Assembly: GCA_038239345.1 (NCBI GenBank)
Contig: JBBSEX010000006.1
Span: forward strand, 62,001 to 126,000
Length of the DNA: 64,000 bases
Direction: 5' to 3'
Source of the DNA: JBBSEX01 sp038239345
GTDB taxonomy: Bacteria; Acidobacteriota; Terriglobia; Bryobacterales; Bryobacteraceae
Shown here: positions 9,298 through 17,589 of the stretch, piece after piece
Numbering within the stretch: the stretch's first letter is position 1
Layout of the letters: each line of letters begins with the position of its first letter
Program-made: the position numbers and the translations under genes
The notes under the pieces: model-generated
Told to the model about the DNA's origin: nothing
The model's database searches: none
Seen by the model: only the letters and a program-made list of their open reading frames with translations

Positions 9298-9630
9298 CTA
9301 CGCAAACTGCAATACCCGGCTCACTCCATTGGTCAAGCGCTTCCAGTTCTGCTCTTCCTCGGTAAGCTGTTTCTGACCGGCGGCGGTAAGGGAGTAAAAT
9401 CGCGCCCGGCGATTGGATTCCGTCACGGCCCATTCCGATTTAATCCATCCTTCTTGCTCCATGCGGTGCAACGCCGGATAGAGCGATCCTTCTTCCACCC
9501 GCAGTTGCTCGGCGGAAACATTTTGTATGTGCTGCGTCATCGCATACCCATGTTTTGGCCCCGAAAAAAGGCTTTTCAGCACCAACAGCGTTAGCGTGCC
9601 TTGCAGAATGTCGCTTTTTACTTTCGCCAT
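9298..9630 (-). CDS. PadR family transcriptional regulator
   Basis: A 110-residue winged-helix protein with the PadR signature: ILQGTLTLLVLKSLFSGPKHGYAMTQHIQ, then EEGSLYPALHRMEQEGWI and the wing RRARFYSLTAAGQKQL. It lies directly upstream of the orphan permease, a standard pairing in Acidobacteriota, and probably represses its own operon. A near-perfect palindrome centred on TATATATA sits 8 nt upstream of its ATG. Length is normal for PadR-s1 proteins. The effector is unknown. Confidence 0.92.
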   Translation of the reverse strand: MAKVKSDILQGTLTLLVLKSLFSGPKHGYAMTQHIQNVSAEQLRVEEGSLYPALHRMEQEGWIKSEWAVTESNRRARFYSLTAAGQKQLTEEEQNWKRLTNGVSRVLQFA

Positions 9631-9637
9631 ATCTTAC

Positions 9638-9663
9638 CTAGCTGTCTATATATAGACTGCTAG
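9638..9663 (-). promoter_or_regulatory. Palindromic operator, probable PadR autoregulatory site
   Basis: A 26-bp palindrome with one mismatched pair; its 14-bp core GTCTATATATAGAC (9644-9657) is perfectly symmetric. It lies just upstream of the PadR start on the minus strand and includes AT-rich sequence that could also form the -10 box. Position and symmetry fit a homodimer operator for the adjacent PadR protein. Binding itself is inference. Confidence 0.65.
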
Positions 9664-9769
9664 GGGTTTGGAAGTCAAGTGGGAAAAGGCCATAGGCGCC
9701 CGGAAAATCCACTGTGATATTCTGGCGAGTGCAATTTTCTTATCGGAACGGGCTTAAGGAGCAATAATT

Positions 9770-10729
9770 ATGAGAGTTGGCGTCTTCACTCCACTGCTGT
9801 CGCAATTCCCCTTGGACAAGGTCTTTGAGAAACTGGAAAATCTGAACATCAGCACTGTGGAATTAGGCACGGGAAACTATCCCGGCGATCCGCATTGCAA
9901 ATTGTCCATGCTAAAGGATGAGACCGCGTTAAAGGAGTTCAAGAAGAAACTGGATGATCGCGGCTTCACCATTAGCGCCCTCAGCTCGCATGGAAATCCG
10001 CTCCATCCCGACAAGAAGGTCGCCCAGGCCTATCAGGACATCAGCAAGCGAACAGTAGAGTTGGCGGCAAAGCTTGGCGTACCGGTTGTGATCGACTTTT
10101 CCGGATGCCCGGGCGATTCCGACAACGCCAAGTTTCCCAATTGGGTAACCTGCCCTTGGCCAACGGAATATCTTGATCTGCTGGAATGGCAGTGGACGGA
10201 AAAGGTCACTCCGTATTGGATCGAGCATGCCAAATTCGCCAAGGGACACGGCGTCAAAATCGCTATTGAAATGCATCCCGGCTTCGTCGTATACAGTCCG
10301 GAAACGATGCTGAAGCTGCGGGCCATTGCGGGCGACACCATCGGGTGCAACTATGATCCGAGCCACATGTTCTGGCAAGGGATAGACCCGATTGCCGCTA
10401 TCCGCATCCTGGGCGATTCCATCTTCCACGTGCATGCCAAGGACACCCAAATCTACGAACGCAATCTGCCGATTAGCGGCGTTCTGGATACGAAAAAATA
10501 CACCGATGAGCGCAACCGGGCGTGGATTTTCCGGACCTGCGGCTACGGTCATGCTTACACTTGGTGGACCGAATTCATCTCCACGCTGCGCATGTTCGGC
10601 TACGACTATGTGCTGTCGATTGAGCATGAAGATACGCTGATGTCGCCCGAGGAAGGGCTCACCAAAGCCGCGACATTCCTGAACCAGATTATGATTCGCG
10701 AACAACCCGCTACCGCCTGGTGGGTGTAA
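9770..10729 (+). CDS. Sugar phosphate isomerase/epimerase (xylose isomerase-like TIM barrel)
   Basis: A 319-residue AP-endonuclease-2/xylose-isomerase-like TIM barrel. Metal-site segments are visible: IAIEMHPGF (Glu), CNYDPSHMFWQG (Asp, His), FHVHAKD (His) and LSIEHED (Glu) near the C-terminus. Family members isomerise or epimerise sugars or inositols, and often act in 3-keto-sugar catabolism; the DUF1080 protein about 1 kb downstream fits that theme but is not adjacent. There is a strong Shine-Dalgarno TAAGGAG at 9755-9761, 8 nt before the ATG. No signal peptide. Confidence 0.85.
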   Translation: MRVGVFTPLLSQFPLDKVFEKLENLNISTVELGTGNYPGDPHCKLSMLKDETALKEFKKKLDDRGFTISALSSHGNPLHPDKKVAQAYQDISKRTVELAAKLGVPVVIDFSGCPGDSDNAKFPNWVTCPWPTEYLDLLEWQWTEKVTPYWIEHAKFAKGHGVKIAIEMHPGFVVYSPETMLKLRAIAGDTIGCNYDPSHMFWQGIDPIAAIRILGDSIFHVHAKDTQIYERNLPISGVLDTKKYTDERNRAWIFRTCGYGHAYTWWTEFISTLRMFGYDYVLSIEHEDTLMSPEEGLTKAATFLNQIMIREQPATAWWV

Positions 10730-10747
10730 GAATAAGGAATAAACAAT

Positions 10748-10782
10748 GGGTGCCGCGGCATCTACAATATAGATAGGCACCC
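10748..10782 (+). promoter_or_regulatory. Nested inverted repeat immediately upstream of msrA
   Basis: Outer arms GGGTGCC (10748-10754) and GGCACCC (10776-10782) enclose inner arms ATCTA (10760-10764) and TAGAT (10770-10774) around a CAATA loop. The outer arm ends 2 nt before the msrA ATG. It could be a regulator site, or a structure at the end of the preceding transcript; there is no T-run for a classical terminator. TACAAT inside it may be the -10 box. Confidence 0.4.
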
Positions 10783-10784
10783 GT

Positions 10785-11432
10785 ATGCTCAAAACTTTTC
10801 TTCCAACTCTGATCCTGGCTGGCCTCGCAGCTTGCACTTCGGCCACCGCTGTTACCCTTCCCAATCCCGCCGTGGATGCCGATGCTTCCGTCAGAGGGAC
10901 GCAAACAGCCGTCCTCGCCGGAGGATGTTTCTGGTGTACTTCGGCTGTCTTCGAAGATTTGACCGGTGTGGAGAAGGTCGTCTCCGGCTACTCCGGCGGC
11001 AGCGCGGCCACGGCTCACTATCATGTGGTCGGCTCCGGCGTTACCGACCACGCGGAGTCTATTGAGATCACCTACGATTCCACGAAGATCAGCTATGGAA
11101 CGCTGTTAAAAGTATTCTTCGCGGTGGCGCATGACCCGACTCAGTTAAACAAACAGGGGCCCGATTGGGGCAAGCAGTATCGTTCGGCCATCTTCTATAA
11201 GGATGCCGAGCAAAAGCGCATCGCTGAGGCTTACATCAAACAGTTGACCGCGGCCAAGGTATTCTCCGCCCCTATCGTCACCCAGGTTGTGCCGTTGAAG
11301 GCGTTCTACGCGGGCGAGGGCTATCATCAGCAGTACGTGAAGAAGAATCCGAACGAAGGCTACGTCGTACAGAACTCCATACCGAAATTGGAAAAGCTGA
11401 AGCACGAATTCCCCGAGCTGCTGAAGAAGTAG
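10785..11432 (+). CDS. msrA: Peptide-methionine (S)-S-oxide reductase, predicted lipoprotein
   Basis: A 215-residue MsrA. The catalytic motif GGCFWC places the nucleophilic Cys48 and a second Cys51, followed by the conserved VVSGYSGG, HAESIEITYD and the C-terminal FYAGEGYHQQY. Residues 1-17 form a lipoprotein signal (LILAGLAAC, lipobox Cys17), so the enzyme should act in the periplasm or be anchored to a membrane, where it would repair methionine-S-sulfoxide in envelope proteins. This is unlike the cytosolic Escherichia coli enzyme. The window also encodes a periplasmic MsrP-type reductase (21287-22213), so two envelope repair routes may coexist. Confidence 0.93.
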   Translation: MLKTFLPTLILAGLAACTSATAVTLPNPAVDADASVRGTQTAVLAGGCFWCTSAVFEDLTGVEKVVSGYSGGSAATAHYHVVGSGVTDHAESIEITYDSTKISYGTLLKVFFAVAHDPTQLNKQGPDWGKQYRSAIFYKDAEQKRIAEAYIKQLTAAKVFSAPIVTQVVPLKAFYAGEGYHQQYVKKNPNEGYVVQNSIPKLEKLKHEFPELLKK

Positions 11433-11442
11433 GCCGAGAGGT

Positions 11443-11685
11443 TCAGCGCCGTTGCTTGTTCGGGTCGTTCTCTTCAAAGAGCCAAGTCTCGATTTGCGGT
11501 TTGGGTTCGTTTTGTCGCGGGCGCGGTTTCAACATCCCTCTCAGCTTCACCGCCAGCAGCACGATAATGACGCACCACACCACGATCAGCGTCGTCTTTT
11601 CGAGTCTTGGACCCTGCAGATAGAGAACAACCATCGCAACCGCGAATAACAACAGCGTAGTCAAAGGACGAAGGGTCGAGCGCAT
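11443..11685 (-). CDS. Small two-helix membrane protein, unknown function
   Basis: An 80-residue protein with two predicted membrane helices (about 8-24 and 31-47) and a basic, hydrophilic C-terminal tail (KPRPRQNEPKPQ). It lies convergently behind msrA, 10 bp from its stop. I do not recognise a family. The regular hydrophobic pattern and clear helix-tail division support a real gene; short length leaves doubt. Confidence 0.5.
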   Translation of the reverse strand: MRSTLRPLTTLLLFAVAMVVLYLQGPRLEKTTLIVVWCVIIVLLAVKLRGMLKPRPRQNEPKPQIETWLFEENDPNKQRR

Positions 11686-11776
11686 AGCGTTCTATTCGTA
11701 TTCTTGCGCTACCCGGTGTGCCGGTCAATGGGGCACACAGTAGCATTGGCGGTCGCGAATGAGCGACAATTCCCCC

Positions 11777-12601
11777 ATGAGTTCTCGTCGGCTTGTTATA
11801 CTTTGCGCGCTGGCCGCGCTTGCGTTTGCCCAGGAATCCAAGAGAAACAGAACCTCACCCGTGGGCTACTCCGATACTCCGGTGCTTCCTGGACAGAAGT
11901 GGAAGGTCCACGATATCGACCGCCCGCATCCACCCGTGGTCACTCCCGGTTCCGAGCCGGGTAAGCCACCATCGGATGCGATTGTGCTGTTTGACGGCAC
12001 AGATCTTTCGAAGTGGCAAGTGAATGGCCATGGAGAGAATCGGGGCAAAGTCCTTCCGGCGTCGTGGAAGGTAGCGGATGGCTACATGGAAGTAATCGGC
12101 GGTTCGGGCAGTATATATACAAAAGAAAAATTTGGGGATGTGCAGTTGCATGTCGAGTGGGCGTCCCCGGCAGACGCCGATGGTTCCAGCCAGTGGCGGG
12201 GCAATAGCGGCATCCTGCTGATGAGCCGCTACGAAATTCAAGTCCTGGATTCCTACAACAACAAGACGTACGCCGACGGCCAGGCTGGCGCACTTTATGG
12301 GCAATGGCCGCCTCTGGTGAATGCCTCACGCAAGCCGGGCGAATGGCAAACCTACGACATTCTCTGGGAAGCGCCGCACTTCGCCAAGGGCAAGTTAGCG
12401 AAGCCCGCCTACGTCACGGTATTGCACAACGGAGTGATGCTGCATCACCACAAAGAAGTGATCGGCACGATGGAGCATCGCATTGTTGGCAAGTACACCG
12501 CGCATGAAGCCGAAGAACCACTAATGCTGCAGGATCACGATACACCGGTGCGCTATCGCAACATTTGGATTCGCCGCATCGGCAAGTACGACAAGCCATA
12601 A
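11777..12601 (+). CDS. DUF1080 (3-keto-disaccharide hydrolase-like) secreted protein
   Basis: A 274-residue protein with signal peptide MSSRRLVILCALAALAFAQ and one DUF1080 concanavalin-like domain (about 75-270): IVLFDGTDLSKWQ, DVQLHVEWASP, GNSGILLMSRYEIQVLDSY and a terminal VRYRNIWIRRI. The family includes periplasmic 3-keto-glucoside hydrolases. An ATG at 11759 would add six residues before the signal peptide; I chose 11777 because it starts directly at the basic n-region. The stop abuts the next ATG (12602), so it is co-transcribed with the phosphatase gene. Confidence 0.85.
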   Translation: MSSRRLVILCALAALAFAQESKRNRTSPVGYSDTPVLPGQKWKVHDIDRPHPPVVTPGSEPGKPPSDAIVLFDGTDLSKWQVNGHGENRGKVLPASWKVADGYMEVIGGSGSIYTKEKFGDVQLHVEWASPADADGSSQWRGNSGILLMSRYEIQVLDSYNNKTYADGQAGALYGQWPPLVNASRKPGEWQTYDILWEAPHFAKGKLAKPAYVTVLHNGVMLHHHKEVIGTMEHRIVGKYTAHEAEEPLMLQDHDTPVRYRNIWIRRIGKYDKP

Positions 12602-13189
12602 ATGGGTCGTTTAATCCTGGTCCGCCACGGCGAAAGCGAGGCCAATCGCGATGGCTGCTTCACCGCTCATGACGAAGTTCCGTTAACCGAACAAGGAATG
12701 CAGCAGGCTTCGCGGCAAGCGGCGCGCATTGCCGAACTATACGCACCAGTCGCCGTAGCAGCCAGTAAGTTCCTCCGCGCCAGACAAACCGCTGGCATTA
12801 TCGCCGAACAACTACATCTGCCGGTGGAGGTCTTGCCGGACTTACACGAGCGTGATTTCGGTTGCCTCCGCGGCGCGCCGTACGACGCCTTGCGTGCCAT
12901 GATCGAAAGCGATCCCAGCTACGATTCGAAGCAGGATTGGCTCTGGGCTCCGCAAGGCGGCGAAAGCCGCGACGATGTGCGGAAGCGCGTCGTACCGGCG
13001 TTTCAAGCGATCGCCAATCGCCACCCCGATGGCGATGTGGTCGTGGTCAGTCACGGCGTCGTGATGCTGGCGCTGTGGGCTTATCTCACCGGCACCTGGA
13101 CAGATGCGCATCTACCGCCGAATTGCGGAATCATTTTGGTGAAGCACGATCGCGGCCAGTTGGGAACGCCCACCGCGGTCAGCGATTAA
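12602..13189 (+). CDS. Histidine phosphatase family protein (phosphoglycerate mutase-like)
   Basis: A 195-residue branch-1 histidine phosphatase. The phospho-histidine motif LVRHGESEAN (catalytic His9) opens the protein, RARQTA follows, and the second catalytic His is in VVVSHGVVM. The family dephosphorylates small metabolites or proteins; the substrate is not evident. It begins at the base after the DUF1080 stop, so translation is probably coupled. No signal peptide. Confidence 0.88.
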   Translation: MGRLILVRHGESEANRDGCFTAHDEVPLTEQGMQQASRQAARIAELYAPVAVAASKFLRARQTAGIIAEQLHLPVEVLPDLHERDFGCLRGAPYDALRAMIESDPSYDSKQDWLWAPQGGESRDDVRKRVVPAFQAIANRHPDGDVVVVSHGVVMLALWAYLTGTWTDAHLPPNCGIILVKHDRGQLGTPTAVSD

Positions 13190-13245
13190 GTCAGCAGACG
13201 AAATCCCTGTACGCCGCGACGCAATTCCCGCGACCTAGCATCGAA

Positions 13246-14616
13246 ATGGAGAATAAATTGACCAGCAGAAAAGATCTATTGGAGGACGCCGCCAGGCGTG
13301 GCGCGAAGTATTTGGAAGCGGCGGAGCATCGCTCGGTCGCCCCCAAACCCGGAGCAGTCGCAGGCTTGGCTCATTTAGGTGGACCCCTGCCCCAACTCGC
13401 TTCCGATCCAGCCGAGGTGCTCGCTTTGCTGGATGAATTTGGTTCCCCGGCGACTGTCGTGAACGCCTGCGGACGCTTCTTCGGCTTTGTAGTTGGCGGT
13501 GCGGTACCGGCATCGCTTGCTGCCAGTGTTCTTGCATCGGTGTGGGATCAAAACGCCGCCATGCGAGCGTCTTCCCCCGTGTCCGCCGCGCTCGAAGATA
13601 TTGCGCTCGAGTGGTTGCGGGATTTATTAAACTTGCCTGCCGATTGTGGTGGCGGGTTCGTCACGGGCGCGACCATGGCAAACTTCACGTGCATCGCGGC
13701 AGCACGGCATGCGCTACTGGCGCGAGTGGGTTGGAACGTGGAGGCGGACGGATTATTCGGCGCTCCACCGATCACCGTCGTGGCCGGCGCCGAAGTCCAC
13801 GCGTCCATCCGTAAGGCTTTGGCGATGGCCGGCTTAGGGATGAATCGTGTACTTTCCGTACCGGTCGACGAACAAGGCCGGATGCGCCCCGAGGCTATGC
13901 CGAAGCTAGACACCCCGGCGATAATCTGCGTGCAAGCGGGCAACGTCAACACCGGCGCATTTGACCCAGCGGAAGAGATCTGCGCCATCGCCCGGGAATC
14001 GGGGAGTTGGGTTCACGTGGATGGAGCGTTCGGATTCTGGGCGGCGGCCGCACCGCACCGCGCGCATCTGATGAGAGGCTACAATCTCGCCGATTCCTGG
14101 GCCACCGATGCGCACAAGTGGCTTAACGTCCCCTATGACTGCGGGTTGGCCTTCGTACGCGATGCCGGCGCGATGCGCGCCGCAATGTCGGTGGATGCCG
14201 CTTATTTGAAAACGGGCGCGGCTCGCGAGCCGATGCACTGGACTCCGGAGTTGTCGCGGCGGTCGCGCGGCGTGGAGGTTTGGGCGGCCCTGCGCTCTCT
14301 TGGCCGTGAAGGTTTGGCCGAGATGATCGAGCGTAATTGCCGTCAGGCGACGCGGTTTGCCGATGGTGTATCGGCCGCCGGACATCGGGTGCTCAATGAT
14401 GTGGTCATCAATCAGGTGCTGGTCTCGTTTGGGAGCGATGAGGCAACGGCGGCCGTCATTCGCTCCGTGCAGGAAGACGGTACCTGTTGGTGCGCAGGGA
14501 CGGTATGGCAGGGTCGCGCGGCGATGCGGATTAGCGTCTCGTCCTGGGCCACCACCGATGCCGATGTCGAAGCGAGTCTAGCCGCCATTCTACAAGCAGC
14601 AAAAGATACCCCATAA
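13246..14616 (+). CDS. PLP-dependent group II decarboxylase-like protein
   Basis: A 456-residue fold-type I PLP enzyme of the aromatic-amino-acid/glutamate decarboxylase group. TGATMANFTCIAAARHALL is the phosphate-binding region, HVDGAFGFWA gives the PLP-pyridine Asp, and TDAHKWLN supplies Lys291 for the Schiff base. The substrate is unclear. The frame is open upstream to 12862, but that portion overlaps the phosphatase and is low-complexity; MENKLTSRKDLLEDAARR is the natural beginning, so I set the start at 13246. It stands alone before the PadR operon. Confidence 0.85.
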   Translation: MENKLTSRKDLLEDAARRGAKYLEAAEHRSVAPKPGAVAGLAHLGGPLPQLASDPAEVLALLDEFGSPATVVNACGRFFGFVVGGAVPASLAASVLASVWDQNAAMRASSPVSAALEDIALEWLRDLLNLPADCGGGFVTGATMANFTCIAAARHALLARVGWNVEADGLFGAPPITVVAGAEVHASIRKALAMAGLGMNRVLSVPVDEQGRMRPEAMPKLDTPAIICVQAGNVNTGAFDPAEEICAIARESGSWVHVDGAFGFWAAAAPHRAHLMRGYNLADSWATDAHKWLNVPYDCGLAFVRDAGAMRAAMSVDAAYLKTGAAREPMHWTPELSRRSRGVEVWAALRSLGREGLAEMIERNCRQATRFADGVSAAGHRVLNDVVINQVLVSFGSDEATAAVIRSVQEDGTCWCAGTVWQGRAAMRISVSSWATTDADVEASLAAILQAAKDTP

Positions 14617-14623
14617 GCCGCTC

Positions 14624-14661
14624 ACTATATCGTTGCGCGTTATATCGTCTGATGATATAGT
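14624..14661 (+). promoter_or_regulatory. Operator/promoter of the second PadR operon
   Basis: Perfect 8-bp arms ACTATATC (14624-14631) and GATATAGT (14654-14661) flank a further TTATATCG copy at 14640-14647. The right arm contains TATAGT (14656-14661), a -10-like box 6 nt before the PadR ATG. Promoter and operator therefore coincide, which would allow direct occlusion by the PadR dimer. The mRNA would be leaderless. Confidence 0.6.
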
Positions 14662-14667
14662 CGTTGC

Positions 14668-14982
14668 ATGTTTAAGGATCTCTCCGCTCCGGTCTTTCAT
14701 ATTCTTGTCGCACTGGCCGGCGAAGACCGCCATGGTTACGCCATCATGCAAGACGTTATGGAGCGAACCGGCGGAACGCTGAAGCTGAGCCCGGGAACTC
14801 TCTACGGGTCGATCAAACGGCTGTTGATCGATGGCTGGATCGAAGAACTAGAGGGCGACGACCGGCGGCGATATTATCGTTTAACCAAGTTAGGACACGC
14901 TGCGGCGCAGGCCGAAGCGGCCCGCCTGAATACCTTGCTGCGACAGGCCCGGGCGAGTGGGTTACTAACGAGGAAGAGTTAA
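14668..14982 (+). CDS. PadR family transcriptional regulator
   Basis: A 104-residue PadR-type winged helix: FHILVALAGEDRHGYAIMQDVMERTGG, GTLYGSIKRLLIDGWIEE and the wing RRRYYRLTKLGHAAAQAEAARL. Its stop is 1 nt before the next ATG, so it forms a two-gene operon with the orphan permease and probably controls it. It differs clearly from the PadR at 9298-9630, as do the operator sequences, so the two systems are likely independent. Confidence 0.92.
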   Translation: MFKDLSAPVFHILVALAGEDRHGYAIMQDVMERTGGTLKLSPGTLYGSIKRLLIDGWIEELEGDDRRRYYRLTKLGHAAAQAEAARLNTLLRQARASGLLTRKS

Positions 14983-14983
14983 T

Positions 14984-17566
14984 ATGTCATTCGCCGAACG
15001 AATGTATCGATTGCTGCTTCACGTCTATCCGAAGTCGTTTCGCTACGAATATGGCGACGAAATGCTTCGCGCTTTCGAGCATCGGAGCCGCGATGAGAAC
15101 ACGCTGCTACTGTGGCTGGCGCTCTTGCCGGATCTTCTTTTCACAGCCGTACGCGAACACATCGACATCCTGCGGCAAGACGCGCGATATGCGCTCAGAA
15201 CTTTCATCCGCAAACCAGGATTCGCCCTGACAGCGATCCTTGTGGTGGCGCTGGCAGTGGGCGCGAATACGGCCATCTTCTCGGCAGTGGATTATGTTCT
15301 GCTTCGTCCGTTACCCTTTGCCCGGGCCGAGAGGCTGGTCAATGTCGCCGACGATGCATCCTACTTCGGCTACTCGTTTCTGGAACCGGCGGCGGGAACT
15401 TTTACCGACTGGAAGAAACAGAACACGGTATTCAGCGGCATGGCAGCCTATCTAGGAGCGCCATTAAATCTAACCGGTTCCGGTACGCCGGAGCGGCTGC
15501 AATCGTGCAAGGTATCGGCCGAGTTGCTACCGCTGTTGGGCGTATCGCCGATGATTGGGCGCTCCTTTCTAGCGGAGGAAGATCGCGACGGTGCGCCAGG
15601 CACTGTGATCCTCGGATATGGAATCTGGGTACGGCGATTCGGGGGCGACCCGAGCATCCTGGGAAGGAATCTGGTGCTGAGTGGCGAGTCGTATAAAGTC
15701 ATCGGCGTGATGCCGCAGGATTTCCATTTTCCTCGCGCCGAGGTGGATCTATGGACGCCCATTCGCTTCGACGCCTGGGACATTGGGAACCGCGATAATC
15801 ACTCACTATCGGTGATCGCCCGGTTGCGTGACGGCATAACAATTGAGAAGGCTCGGGCGGAAATGAATGTAGTGGGCGCAAGGCTTGCGGCGGAGTACCC
15901 CAAGGAGAAAGCACACACCGGCGTCGCACTGCGGGAACTGCGTGACACCATCGCGCCAGGCACGCGTCTCTCACTCATCGTACTGTTATGCGCTGCCGGC
16001 GCGGTACTTCTGATTGGCTGCGCGAATCTGGCGAATTTGCTGCTGGCGAGGGCCTCTGGCAGGGCAAAGGAATTGGCCGTAAGAGGAATGCTGGGTGCCG
16101 GAGCCGAGCGTCTGATCCGCCAGGTGCTGACGGAAAGCGTGCTGCTTTCGGCGGCGGGTGGCTTGCTGGGAATCATCGTGGCCAGCGGGACGATGCCGCT
16201 TTTGAGCCGGCTGGTTCCGGCCTATCTGCCCATCTCCGGAACACTCCCGGTGGACGCGCGGGTGTTGGGCTTTGGGCTGCTGCTTTCGCTTGCTACGGGG
16301 ATCGCGTTTGGATTGCTGCCGGCGCTGCAGGCGGGGAATGAAGCCTTACTATCGCGATCGAAAGAAGGCGGCCGCGAAGGGGTCGGCGGCAAGCGAAGCG
16401 GTTTTCGAAATGCGCTGGTGATCGCGGAAGTTTCCCTGTCGGTGGTGCTGTTGGTTTCGGCTGGATTGCTGGTCCGGGCGCTCTTGCGAATGCAGCAGGT
16501 GGATCCTGGATTTCACGATCGCGGCGTGCTGACTCTGCGGACAGATTTGCCGCTGCCGAAGTATGACAATGTGGGTGTTCGCAAGACTTATTACGACGCG
16601 GTGTTAACACAGGTTCGCGGCCTGCCGGGCGTACAGAGCGCGTCCTTCACAAGCTTTATGCCTTTGACCATGCGCGGCGGAATTTTTCCGGTGGAAGTAA
16701 GGGGGCAAACCGTCGACCCGCGGAACAACGCCATGGTGCGAGAGGTAACGCCCGGATATTTTCAGACCTTGGGAATTCCGCTGTTGCTGGGCCGTGACAT
16801 CGCCGAATCGGACAGCGCCGAATCGTTGAAGATCGCCATCGTGAGCGCGAACTTCGCGCGGAAATATTGGCCGGGAAAGAATGCCGCCGGAGAGCATTTC
16901 ACATTCATGGACGAAGAGCGGGTGGTGGTTGGCGTGGCTGGCGAAGTGAAAGCCCGCGGTCTGGAAAGGTCAAGCGAGCCGCAGGTCTACCTGCCGTATA
17001 CGCAAGTGAAATTGTATCTGTTTTTCGCACCCCGCGATTTGGCGATCCAATCCACCGGAGAGCTGATGAGCCTGCTGCCCGCGGTGCGGAGAATCATAGC
17101 CGCCGCCGATCCGGAACAGCCGGTCTCCGATGTTCGTACCTTGACGGAATTGGTGGAGCGGGAAAGTTCCGGGCGCCGCGATCAACTCCTGTTATTAGGC
17201 ACGTTCACCGCTCTGGCATTTCTGTTGGCGGCGCTGGGAATTTACGGCGTGCTGTCATTCGTAGTGGGTCAGCGATCGCAGGAAATCGGCGTGCGGATCG
17301 CCCTTGGCGCGACGCGGAGCGACATTCTGAACATGATCCTGCGGCACGGACTGATGCTTGCCAGCCTTGGCTTAACAATCGGAATCGCGGCATCGTTCGC
17401 GGCCGGCCAGGCGATGAGCCGCTTGTTGTTCGGCGTGGAACCGCACGATCCGCTAGTGTTCCTGGCAAGCGGCGCTTTATGTCTAATCGCCGCCGTTATC
17501 GCCGCCTTGATCCCCGCTATTCGGGCGATGCGAGTGGATCCAATTCGTGCCATTCGCTTTGAATAA
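14984..17566 (+). CDS. ABC-transporter-like orphan permease (MacB-PCD/FtsX, ADOP type)
   Basis: An 860-residue permease with duplicated MacB-periplasmic and FtsX blocks and no ATPase domain. Its N-terminal prefix (MSFAERMYRLLLHVYPKSFRYEYG) differs from that of the 6680-9286 copy. The first helix is FALTAILVVALAVGANTAIFSAVDYVLL; the second FtsX block ends IPAIRAMRVDPIRAIRFE. The Acidobacteriota-type pairing with PadR suggests an inducible envelope efflux or lipoprotein-handling system. Which ATPase, if any, powers it is unknown. Confidence 0.88.
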   Translation: MSFAERMYRLLLHVYPKSFRYEYGDEMLRAFEHRSRDENTLLLWLALLPDLLFTAVREHIDILRQDARYALRTFIRKPGFALTAILVVALAVGANTAIFSAVDYVLLRPLPFARAERLVNVADDASYFGYSFLEPAAGTFTDWKKQNTVFSGMAAYLGAPLNLTGSGTPERLQSCKVSAELLPLLGVSPMIGRSFLAEEDRDGAPGTVILGYGIWVRRFGGDPSILGRNLVLSGESYKVIGVMPQDFHFPRAEVDLWTPIRFDAWDIGNRDNHSLSVIARLRDGITIEKARAEMNVVGARLAAEYPKEKAHTGVALRELRDTIAPGTRLSLIVLLCAAGAVLLIGCANLANLLLARASGRAKELAVRGMLGAGAERLIRQVLTESVLLSAAGGLLGIIVASGTMPLLSRLVPAYLPISGTLPVDARVLGFGLLLSLATGIAFGLLPALQAGNEALLSRSKEGGREGVGGKRSGFRNALVIAEVSLSVVLLVSAGLLVRALLRMQQVDPGFHDRGVLTLRTDLPLPKYDNVGVRKTYYDAVLTQVRGLPGVQSASFTSFMPLTMRGGIFPVEVRGQTVDPRNNAMVREVTPGYFQTLGIPLLLGRDIAESDSAESLKIAIVSANFARKYWPGKNAAGEHFTFMDEERVVVGVAGEVKARGLERSSEPQVYLPYTQVKLYLFFAPRDLAIQSTGELMSLLPAVRRIIAAADPEQPVSDVRTLTELVERESSGRRDQLLLLGTFTALAFLLAALGIYGVLSFVVGQRSQEIGVRIALGATRSDILNMILRHGLMLASLGLTIGIAASFAAGQAMSRLLFGVEPHDPLVFLASGALCLIAAVIAALIPAIRAMRVDPIRAIRFE

Positions 17567-17589
17567 GGCTGTCATAATGAAGTTCTCGA

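Noticed and set aside
9287..9433. 49-codon N-terminal extension of the first orphan permease
   Set aside because: It lies inside padR, and the ATG at 9286 has a good Shine-Dalgarno.
10926..10937. MsrA as a second selenoprotein
   Set aside because: The catalytic codon is TGT (Cys48), and no in-frame TGA occurs in the gene.
12862..13245. 128-codon extension of the PLP decarboxylase
   Set aside because: It overlaps the histidine phosphatase gene, is Arg-rich and lacks conservation; the ATG at 13246 is the natural start.
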